A DNA stretch of 64,000 nucleotides, taken from positions 37,292,866-37,356,865 of the forward strand of contig NC_091936.1 in NCBI RefSeq assembly GCF_041260155.1, given 5' to 3'. The position numbers and the translations under genes were made by a program. This DNA is from Ptychodera flava (taxonomy: Eukaryota; Hemichordata; Enteropneusta; Ptychoderidae). The notes below the pieces were generated by a model. That model was not told the origin of the DNA and made no database searches. It saw only the letters and a list, made by a program, of their open reading frames with translations. Every line of letters begins with the position of its first letter. Positions within the stretch are counted from its first letter, which is position 1. Positions 1 through 10,800 of the stretch are shown here, piece after piece.

Positions 1-2159
1 GGCAAATCAACCAAAGTGAGCGTAATTCCATAAAATGACCTATACCTGCCTGAACTCTGATTATTGCTCATTCCCTAACTCCTTTTGAGAACAAAATTTC
101 TGGTTCGTTTACGTAATTCGGCTGATTTTCCAAGGAGTGCTCAAGATTTTCACTCCAGCAGCGAACTTTGACTTCTATTGATATGCTAATATTATAAGGA
201 CGTCGCTCGTTCGCAGATCCTTGGTGATTAACGTCTTTTACAATAGGCGTTTCCAGACCAGTGGATAGAGGGACTGTGACGTAACGTTAGACTCTAGGGT
301 CTATGATGTAACAGAATGTCATCAATAATTACTAAACTATACGAATATTTTAACATCGCGTTTCACAATGACAATTTTGATTGGATATCAACAAAGTTCA
401 CCTACAATACCTACGTGAGGAGTATATTTCAAAACACTACAGTAGATATCTATAAAAGGAAAAGCTAGCATTCTCTTTATCATTAATTTCATTCCTCCAA
501 GTTTCACATCAGTAGGTCATAATGAGAACATCAAATATCAACAAGATCAAAATTATACAGTGGTATATGCATGTAAAATCTTCCATATGGATGCTTTTAT
601 GGATCCAAGATATAAATAACTTCATCAGATATTATGGTAATGTTGAGTATTACATGCATGACATATACTAGAAGTAACACAATATTTCAATTTGAACTCT
701 AGATGTCAATTGAAAAATTACTCCCTCATGTCCCATGAGTTGGACTGTTGATATCAAAGAAGGAAAAGGCCAGCTGCCCTGCGGCAGGGCGAATGATAAT
801 TAGGCTCTCATTTATCCCGTGAGCGAATATCTAATAGGAAATTATTTTATGGGCAACCAATAAAAAAGGTCTCTAAAAGCCCAGCACACTCAAAGTGTGG
901 CGCTGGATGTCCATAGTGTATTTATTGTCTTGGCTCGATTGCTTGGAGCACAGGTGTTCGCAGTATTGCTTGGATAGATTTTGAGGCTGAAGGCCGAACC
1001 TTGGTAGCAGCTATAAAAAAAGGAAGGTGACAGTCTTACATGAAAAATTTGGGAGAGGCCCAAAACCAACGAAATAAGATGTCCACCAACAAAAGTTTAC
1101 ATTGGCTGGTCGTAAATGCCTTCAAAATGCATTAAAAAGTTCAAAAGTATACTCTGGTAATGGCATTTGACTGATGTATGCCAAATCTAGGCCAAATTCA
1201 CTGCCAGGCAATTCTCTGCATTCATGTTGCCAGTCCACCATTTGTTTATTGTACTTTCATGACCGTAATCCTATTGGCTTGTTGCTCAGGCAACAGCTGG
1301 CTCACATGTCTGACTTGTATGTCTTTGTGGCAGGATGAATTACAAATTTTTTCAGTCCTTATTTCCTACGCTTTTGGGCAATTATTCTTTGCCTTGAAAG
1401 AAAATGTTGTGCTGACCTCAATATGAGAAAATCGACCAAAAAATTTACATGGTGAAATTATTAATCATGTTAAAATCTCTGAATGAGCCTTTATATCCTT
1501 AGAAACCTACAAACCAAATTTGAAGGATATCAGACAAAATATGATTTTAGAGCGATGTTTCTACCCCGGAATAGAAAAAACACATTGTGTTCAACGGACT
1601 GAGGTCACTTGAGGTAACGAGATTTCAGTACAAGCAAACTGTCATTGTAAAAATTTGTATGGATACACATGCATTTCCATGTGCATTTGTGCAAGTGCTT
1701 TTGTTTGTACTATGGGTTATTCGAATTTTGGGTTTAACCCATTAATATTTTTATTGAAATTGAGAAAACTAGCCCTCGGAAAAGTACATAGACAAATTTT
1801 GTCATCACTTGCAAAGATCTGAGTGAATTTTATCCGTATAAAGTAAAATTGCAAATTAGGTAGCTCTCAGATTACCGTACGGTAATGGTCATGGAAAAAA
1901 TAAGACCAAAATCTTTGCATCCTGTCAATACTGAGTAACTACATCTGTACTCCAAGTGTCAGATTATGAGAAATCATGTTCACAGACTGATGGAAATACA
2001 GAAAGACAGGTACACAGACAGTGGCACAACTGTAGCTTCAGTGTGTAAAGATAGGAACTGAAGATGATGGCCCATACAAATTGTTGTGATAGTGTAGATG
2101 TTCAGAAAGCTGTGTATAGACATCTGACTGTGATGGTAATGAATCTTCATCTGATAGCT
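1..2159. other. No gene recognised
   Basis: AT-rich sequence with only short chance ORFs. I looked here for RBM48 exon 1 (expected to end in a basic GRRPRAVK-like segment before a GT donor) and did not find it. Confidence 0.4.
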
Positions 2160-2163
2160 TTAA

Positions 2164-2239
2164 TCCTTTGAGCGCTGTAATTTCTCCCGCCAAAATTTTA
2201 GTGCAAAATTTTACCAATGAATTTTTTTGTAATTTTTAG
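2164..2239 (-). mobile_element. Fragment of TTAA MITE family A
   Basis: TTAA at 2160-2163 is followed by TCCTTTGAGCGCTGTAATTT, the family terminus, but the copy stops after about 76 bp where another repeat (2240 onward) begins. Confidence 0.6.
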
Positions 2240-2900
2240 CTCCCATAGCCATATGTATATATGGCAATGGAAGCTATTCTTATAGGCTGGGGAAATGTCT
2301 GTATGTATGTATGTCTGTATGTCTGTATGTCTGTGTGTCTGTATGTCTGTATGTCTGTATGTCTGTATGTCCGTCAACATCAAAAACTCCAAAACCGCTG
2401 TACATTTCATCTTGATATTTGGTGTGTACATGGATGATGGGCTGTAGATGAGATTTTGTTCAAATGAAGTTGTCATTGCCAAAAATATGCAAATTAAGTG
2501 AAAAAATGTAAAAACAGTCAAAATTGAAAAAACTCAATAACCACTGAGCAGATTACATGAAAAATTAGCATGTAAGTACTTTGGGCTGACATGAAATGAT
2601 TGTGCACATCTTGGGTCAGTATCTTGGACTTACTATTTTTCATGAATTTTTTTGTAATTTTCTCCCATTTTTGGTCAAAAAATCTCCTGCTCTGAAACCA
2701 CAAGTCCGATTGATTTGAAACTTGGTATGGAAGTGCATAGGAGTGACCTTTCCCAAATTTGGGCAATCGTGGTGAAATTTGCATATTTTTAGTTTACACG
2801 TCCATAGACTCCCATGTATAAGGCAGATCTCCATAGACTCCCATGTATAAGGCCACGAAAAATAAAAATTTAGTTTCTCATCGTATTCATATTGCAAAAA
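2240..2900. repeat. Interspersed repeat with internal microsatellite
   Basis: Begins GCTCCCATAGCCATATG and includes a (GTAT/GTCT)n-type microsatellite at about 2297-2371 and a 27-bp tandem duplication (CCATAGACTCCCATGTATAA, near 2802-2853). No coding potential seen. Class unknown. Confidence 0.45.
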
Positions 2901-2920
2901 GGATGCAGTGACACAATTTT

Positions 2921-4407
2921 TAGTCCCAACGGATGAATTCCAGTGAGCTTATAGATTGGGTCATGTCCGTCTGTTCGTCCATCCGTGAGTCCATCCGTTC
3001 ACGCATATATCTCGGATTTGTACCTCATTATTTATGCACATATCTAATTTTGAGCGAGCCAATAGAGCTAGAGGTCTGATTTTTGGTATATAGGGATAAC
3101 TTAGCAATACAATTTTTTTGACAAAATGTCACGTGACCTCGGTGACCTTTGACCTCAAATATACATATTTGTCCATAACTCAGTAACCACAAGTGCTACA
3201 GCCTTCATGTATGGTATGATGGGACACCTTATGACGCCACATATTGTACCTCATTAATTATGCACATATCTAATTTTGAGCGAGTCAATAGAGCTAGAGG
3301 TCTGATTTTTGGTATATAGGGATAACTTAGCAATACAATTTTTTTTTGACAAAATGTCACGTGACCTCGGTGACCTTTGACCTAAGATATACATATTTGT
3401 CCATAACTCAGTAACCACAAGTGCTACAGCCTTCATGTATGGTATGATGGGACAGCTTATGACGCCACATATTGTACCTCATTAATTATGCGCATATCTA
3501 ATTTTGAGCGAGCCAATAGAGCTAGAGGTCTGATTTTTGGTATATAGGGATAACTTAGCAAAACAATTTTTTTGACAAAATGTCACGTGACCTCGGTGAC
3601 CTTTGACCTCAAATATACATATTTTTCCATAACTCTGTAACCACAAGTGCTACAGCCTTCATGTATGGTATGATTGGACACCTTATGACGCCACATACTG
3701 TACCTCAATAATTATGCGCATATCTCATTCTGAGAGAGCCAATAGAGCTGGATGTCTGATTTTTGGTATATAGGGATAACTATAGGAGAGAATTTTTTTG
3801 ACCAAATGTCATGTGACCTCGATGACCTTTTACCTAAAATATATGTTTATGTCAATAAATAAGTAACCACAAGTGCTATGTCCTCTGTATTTAGTAGGAT
3901 GGGAGACCTTATGACAACACACGCTTTACCTCATTAATTATGTACACATCTAATTCTGGGCAAGCGAATAGAGCTAGAGATCTGATTTTTTGGCATATAG
4001 GGATTAATTAGCAATATATTTTTTTTTTCAAAATGTCATGTGACCTCGATGACCTTTGACCTTGATTATACATATATATGGATATTTCAGTAACCACAAG
4101 TTCTATACCCTCCAATTTTGATAGGATATTAGACCTTAAGATGTCACATCTTGTACCTCATTTATAATGCGCATATGTATTTCTTGGCTGGCCAATACTG
4201 CTAGAGGTCCGATCTTTTTTCTTGATTTAGAACCATAACCTAGACATGCCTCATATGTTTCAAATTGGGAACAACGACATAGACGTATGTGCCCATAGAT
4301 CCCAACATATACACTCCAGTGATACTTCTTAATGACCACATTTTCCTACCCCATCAAGACTAATACTCCTATTACAAGTGGGGACTATGTCATTGTAAAT
4401 GACTTGT
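2921..4407 (+). mobile_element. Helentron/pearl-like element I with internal 226-bp tandem array
   Basis: The head (TAGTCCCAACGGATGAATTCC, cut here as TAGTCCCAACGGATGAATT, then GTCCGTC and CCATCCGT motifs and CACGCATATATCTC) and the tail (GGGACTATGTCATTGTAAAT then GACTTGT) are shared with the shorter element at 57705-58264. Between them about five copies of a 226-228 bp unit repeat; unit starts fall near 3035, 3261, 3489, 3715, 3941 and 4168. The tail carries a short hairpin. Head, tandem core, tail and terminal hairpin are typical of non-autonomous Helentrons (pearl/HINE type). The class is inferred from architecture only. Confidence 0.6.
3035..4200 (+). repeat. 226-bp tandem (satellite-like) array, about 5 units
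   Basis: Each unit begins TGCACATATCTAATTTTGAG or a variant and contains GTGACCTCGGTGACCTTTGA and CAGTAACCACAAGTGCTA. Early units are very similar and later ones (after 3715) progressively diverged, suggesting growth from the left. Confidence 0.85.
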
Positions 4408-4624
4408 TGAGTTAATGGTTGTATCACAGTATTCGATATATCTAATTCTGTATTTTTTCCATTTTATATTCTGAATAATTACATTAAACATATTTCACTG
4501 TCTCCAGTACATTTCATTTAAGTATTTTCACTTCATGCACTTTATCCCTTTCACACATGTTCAAATATCTGACCAGAGAACAAACACTAAATAGTCCAGG
4601 ATGGGAGCTACAGTGTCATTGACG

Positions 4625-4767
4625 CTATTTTTTGATAATTTTGGAGCAAATGGACATCACATTTCATTGGCTACAGTTTTTTCTCAAAATTTTGGCAAAA
4701 ATCTGAGAAAAATTGACTTGGGTTTGTTTTATAAAGGAGACAAAAATATACTTTGTCACTCAAAGGG
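4625..4767 (-). mobile_element. Truncated TTAA MITE family A copy
   Basis: Right terminus CACTCAAAGGG then TTAA (4768-4771). Only about 143 bp of the roughly 214-bp element is present. It lies 63 bp upstream of the first visible RBM48 exon. Confidence 0.6.
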
Positions 4768-4830
4768 TTAATTGTGCGGTGTGTTCTGCAATCCTTAATA
4801 CATGTCTTCATTCTTCTACTTCTGGACTAG

Positions 4831-7800
4831 GTCTACACAGTGAGCAAGGAGTCAAAGTATTTACTGATACAGGGCATTCCGGCCATCAAGTTAGAAGATG
4901 AGTTTATCAAAATGTGTTCCCGTTTTGGCGAGGTTGAAAAGTATAAGATGGTGCAAGACTTCCCAGCTGAAGAGTTCACAGATGTGTACTGGGTGAAGTA
5001 CACTCAGTTTCAGTCTGCAAGGTAGGGCTTTGTCTTCACTTGACCCTCTGGTGTGAATCTGATATTTCAAGAATTGATGAAATTGAGTATATTTCACGTT
5101 TGGTAATGATGATTTGTGATCAATTTCAGATATGCCAAAAGGAAGCTTGACGACAGGTCATTCTTTGGAGGGGTGCTTCATGTTTCCTATGCGCCAGAGT
5201 ATGAAACTGTGCAAGAGACCAGAGAGAAACTGCAAGAAAGAATTAGATATGTGGCAAAGAAGCTGAGACAACTAGGTAACCATCACCGATCTGATTTTCA
5301 GAATTTTAGTTTTACTATCATATAATCAGGTGCGGATCCTCTACACTCAGTGTGACAGTTTTCGGACGACCTCAGTTTTTGGACATTTAATGACATGCTG
5401 TTCGTTGTACTCACTTCGCTCTGCATTGATAGCGTTTTACAAGTCCTGTGACAGCCTATTAAGTCAGGTGACGCTGCTGTCCCATTTCGAATAGTTTTTT
5501 TTTCAGTAGAAGCTATTTCGAGCGCTACAAACTTGGCGAAGTTAGCCACAACGGTACGATACAAGGTGTCGAAAGCAACACAGAGAGACAGCCCATTTCT
5601 GATATCTAAGCACCATACATGTCCAAATTTAGTTGCATCGTCCATGGATTAAACGTAACTAAATTATCACGAAATATTTACATACAGTTTTCTAAACACA
5701 TCAAAATTGAAAATCGAGGGTTTGAAGTTTCAAAATATCAATATTTAGCCCCTATAACACATTCCAAATACGATATCCGATTACTGCGATAGCAGTCTGA
5801 TTACTACGCCCTCAACATGAAGTCAAAAATTTTGAAACTTTGACTCTATAAATACCACTTCCGTCCTGTTAACAGTTTGAGGATAAACACAATAAATAGT
5901 CCAGTCAATCTACGAGATTTTGGCACCTAACCCACCACAAATTGCAACAGAATTTTTTTCTTCAGAATGTATATCAGAGAGGTACCCAGAACAACATATT
6001 AAAAGTTTACTCGAATCCACCATGGGAAAATATGACTAATTTGCAGAAATCAAATATGGCTGCCAACCATCTGACAAAATAACATAATTGGCCATATATC
6101 ACATGTTAAACAAGCTATTTCAGTGATTTCAAAGTCTGACACTAGTTATTTGGCCCAGAGAATCATTTTGGAGGTGTGATGTTTCATATAGGCACTTCAT
6201 TAATTTGCATAATTCCAATATGGCGGCCAACATTCCTACAAAAGACATTTTCGGTCATATACCACGTATTAAACAAGCTATTTTAGTGATTTTAAAGTCA
6301 AACGTATATTTCTTTTTGCATGGACAAATAATTTTCGAGATGCAATTATTTGCATAGGTAATTTGTTAATTTGCATAAATCCAATATGGTGGCCAACATA
6401 CCTACAAAAGACATTTTCTGTCATATACTACGTATTAACCCTTTGGGCGCCAAATTATATTTTTGTCAACTTTATAAAGTGTACCACAGTCAATTTTTCT
6501 GCTTTTTGCCAAATTTTTGAAAAAGAACTGTGGCTGCTGAAAAATGAGATCCATTTGTTCCAAAATTATGAAAAAAAGTACAGAAAAGTTCACAGAAATT
6601 GGTAAAATATTGCATTAAAATTTTGGTGTAAAAAATTACAGCAGTCAAAGGATTTAAGCCATTTCTGTGATTTCAAAGTTAAAAGTATATTTCTTCGGCA
6701 TTGACAAATAATTTTCGAGATGCAATGATTTGCAAAGGTACTTCGTTAATTTGCATAAATCAAATAGGGTTGCCTACATACCTACAAAAGACATTTTCTG
6801 TCATATACTACGTATTAACCCGTTGGGCGCCAAAGTCTATTTTTGTCAACTTTATAAAGTGTACCACAGTCAATTTTTCTGCTTTTTGCCAAAATTTTGA
6901 TAAAAAAATATAGCTGCTGAAAAATGAGATCGATTTCGTCCAAAATTATAAAAAATAGTTCAGAAATGTTCATAGAAAGTGGTAAAATATTGCATTAAAA
7001 TTTTGGTGTAAAAATTACAGCAGTCAAAGGGTTAAACAAGCTATTTCTGTGCTTTCAAAGTTAAAAGTATATTTCTTTGCATGGGCAAATGATTTTTGAG
7101 GTGCAATGATTTGCATTGGCACTTTTTTAATTTGCATAAATTCAATAGGGCGGCCAATATACTGACAAAAGACATTTCTGTCATATATCATGTATTGAAC
7201 AATCTATTTCAGCCATTTTGAAGTTTGAATATATTTCTTGAGCATGACGAAACATCTTTTGCGGTTCAATGTTTTTAAAAGACTCTTTGATAATTTTCAG
7301 AAATTAAATATGGCTGCCAAATTAATGTCCAAATAGCTTCTAATATAAAGAAGGTTCTGGTTGAGTTTTTAGCAATAGGAATATCATAAAAAAACTGTTA
7401 AGAGGGCACTGCACCCAACACGGCGTATTTTCCTCAAAATAATTTTTTTGCAAATATTCGTCCAATTTTGAATAAGATTCAAAATTGGTTAGGTTCACCT
7501 TTTAGCTGGGCAAGCAGTCGTAAGTTGCATGATATAGAAGGGTTAATGTATGCAAATGTATGCAAATCACCCGATTTCCTGCTTCCCTTTTATCCCAATT
7601 TCAAGATTTCCAAAGAATATAACTCTAGTCTGGCTGGGTCAATTTTTCTGAAATTTTCACATTATGTTTTCTACATGCTATATAACAAAACAACCATTTT
7701 GTTTTGCGATAAAATTCTTACATTTTGAATTAGAGGCATTTTTATTTTGCTAATCACGATTTTAAGCACTTTTTGAGTGTCTTTATTTCAGCTCATGCCA

Positions 7801-10800
7801 TTTTAGAATGAGGATAGATAATGAAAAAAAATGTTGCCGTATTTTTTCTACATATATTCTTATATCAAGTGAAATATTACATTTCACAAAATAGTTTCCA
7901 CGGGTTTCCTTGTCATCTTAGATGAGAAATATTCCTTTTAAAAAAACTATGTTTGCAACGTGCAGCTCCACCTTCAGTCCTTGATCATTTATTTTTAAAA
8001 ATTTGGAAAATATACTATAAATTTACTTACAAAAACGATCCATTTAAGAATAAAAGTTTATTTTAATAGGTGTCTTTGATACCTGAATTTGTTAAACTAC
8101 TCCATAAATATATTGTATTTTGAAAAGAATGTTAAAGCAAATTAGGTAGACTCACATATGTGACTTCCGAATGGATTAATATACGTATATGTTGATGTGC
8201 GTTTACTAATGAGATCTAAGAAAGTCATACAATTTTAATTATTTTGTGATTTTTCTACATATGACAACCGTTAATGATTGTTAGTCGTCTAATAATAATA
8301 ATCTCTTTCTGAATATAACATTGGATTCATCTATGTACGACATCAGTTGTGATTTTATAGGTGTTTTATACTCTACAGTGTTAAAACATGTAATCTTTAA
8401 TGGTTACTGTTTTAAAAAAAGTCGTGTACAAAATCTTTAGTTTATAATTTAGACTTAACCCCTCCTTATGGACAATCACATCTTTGGTACATCCCCTGAA
8501 TGATAGGCAAGAAGTCATAACGCATAACAGCAAAAATACAATAAACACAACAAAGATAATAAAACGCAGAAAAATAAGATGTGACCAAAAATAACACGTG
8601 CCACAATACAGACAAATTAAAACTTAGCGCTGTTGCAAACAATGTCAGACTCTTAAAAATTTGATCAACACACAAACTCACAAAAATTGAAAATTGCATG
8701 CTTAGCAAAGGCAATAGTTACACGTGCGATACATACATGTACATCTGGAACAATGACACTTGGAAAACTGACTCAAGATATATTTTGTTGTATTGTGTAA
8801 TAGTTGGATTCTGTGTTTGGATTAATTGTCCTTTGCTAAAGCATGCAGTTTTCAGATTTTTTTAGTTTGTATGTCCATAAAGTTTTATGAATCTGACATT
8901 GTTTTCAATAGTGCCAAGTTTTAATTTGTGTGTATTATGGCATTTTTTTGGGTCGTATCATTTTTTCTGTTTTTTAGCTTTGTTGTGTTTATTGTATTTT
9001 TGCTGTTATGTGTGATGACTTCTTGCCTATCATCTAGGGGATCTTATAAAGATGTACCCATCCATAAGAAGCAGGTTCAATCTAAACTAAAGATTTTGAA
9101 CACGTCTTTTTTTTAAAGTAAACATTACAGATTACCTGTTTTGACACTGTACAGTGTTAAACACCCATACAAATCACAAAAATGCCCTACATAGATGAAT
9201 CCAATGTTATATTCAGAAAGAGAACATATATTATTCAGAAGACTAACAATCATTAATAGTCGTCATATATAGAAAAATCAAAATTTTAAAAATAAATGTC
9301 CAAGGACTTAACAGTTTCTTCTTGATAGTTTCCTCGTGCTAAAAACCATACCAAACCCTTATTTACATTAGAAGCTATTAAGCAATGGGGCATCGATATG
9401 GCAGCCGTATTTAATCTATGCAAATTATCAAAGGGCCTTTGTAAAAATTTAACCACTGAAAGTGTATCTTCATACCCAAGAAAAATATTAAAACTTTAAA
9501 ATCACTGAAATAGCTTGTTTAATGCGTAGTATATGACCAACAATGTCCTTTGTAGGAATGTTGGCCACCATATTGGATTTATGCAAATTAACAAATTACC
9601 TATGCAAATCATTGCACCTCGAAAATTATTTGTCCATGCCTAAGAAATATACTTTTAACTTTAAAATCACCAAAATAGCTTGTTTAATACGTGGTATATG
9701 ACCGAAAATGTCTTTTGTAGGAATGTTGGCCGCCATATTGGAATTATGCAAATTAATGATGTACCCATATGAAACATTATACCTCCAAAATGATTCCCTG
9801 AGCCAAATTAATAGTGTCAAATTTTGAAATCACTGAAATAGCTTGTTTAACATGTGATATATGGCCAATTATGTTATTTTGTCGGATGGTTGGCAGCCAT
9901 ATTTGATTTATGCAAATTAGTCATATTTCCCCAAGGTAGATTCGAGTAAACTTTTAATATGTTGTTCTGGGTACCTCTCTGAAATGCATTCTGAAGAAAA
10001 AAATTCTGTTGCAATTTGTGGTGGGTCTAACCCTATTTTGACTGGACTAAAAGTTTCGAAAGGTATGATAATAAGATTTCGTTCTGCTCGTCATTTATGA
10101 AACTGCTTTGGGCGAAATTCACAACCCTGTCTGAAAACTGTCACACTGAGTATAGTTCAGAAGATAAAACGGCTGTTTGTTTTGTCATTAATATGCATAA
10201 ATAAATATCTGTCTGCAAATTTACAGAACTTTTCTTTGAAATTACTCATTCAAGATCGGCAAAAATACAACTTAACAGGTGACTGCTAATGGTAAAATGA
10301 ACACTAAAAGACAAAGCTCAGACTGCAAAGCTGCAACAAGAGCCATGCATGCAACGCTGACAAAATTTGACCACATTTCTAGCAGCAGTGTCTAATGTCA
10401 CGTACATGCAAGCCTGTACCCATGAAGAGCGCTATTCAGATGCAAATAGATGTAATCGTTCCTCGAATGTAATCTTTCCCCAAAGCAGGACCATTTGACT
10501 CAAAGATATGATAATAGAATTCTGATGTGGTAAACTAATATTTTCCGTTGCAATCTCTTCGATGTATTAATGTTGTTGCCTTTTATGATCTCTTTTGTTG
10601 GTGACAGCTGAAATCCATGCAAGCCAGCTACAAGAGCTTCAGCAGGAATCAAGTGATGCTGCTCAACTGACTGGTAGCAGCGGAGATGGACGGGATCCTT
10701 TGTCTGCTGCAAGTGCAGACCATCATAATGCACAGAGCCTTCAAGCAGATCTGCAAATTAGCCAAGATGCCCAGTCAATGCAGTCTACTTGTATTGGAAG

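Larger units (their letters stand above)
6054..7320 (+). repeat. 165-bp tandem units inside the foldback left arm
   Basis: Unit landmarks (ATATGGYNGCCAAC) fall at 6054, 6218, 6384, about 6764 and 7144. The first spacings are about 165 bp; the next two are 380 bp because each unit carries a MITE (165 + 215). Matching inverted units lie at about 9405, 9563, 9727 and 9895 in the right arm. Confidence 0.8.
5341..10155. mobile_element. Giant foldback element (long imperfect palindrome) in RBM48 intron
   Basis: The left arm 5341-8713 and right arm 8828-10155 are reverse complements around a loop of about 115 bp. The outer ends match: CTACACTCAGTGTGACAGTT on the left versus CTATACTCAGTGTGACAGTT read from the right on the other strand. 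Further paired blocks include ACCCACCACAAATTGCAACA, the CCAATATGGCGGCCAACATT repeats, the ATAACATTGGATTCAT block and the loop-proximal TTTGCTAAGCATGC region. The left arm is longer because it holds later insertions. No transposase ORF; the short ORFs are AT-rich chance. Clear target duplications were not seen at the outer ends. Confidence 0.85.

Noticed and set aside
1178-1426. 82-codon ORF in the left flank
   Set aside because: No recognisable motif, no splice context and composition like the surroundings; most likely chance.
8928-9116. Hydrophobic plus-strand ORF that looks like membrane segments
   Set aside because: It lies in the right arm of the foldback, its mirror image lies in the left arm, and the Phe/Leu bias is explained by T-rich sequence. 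No start context or family.
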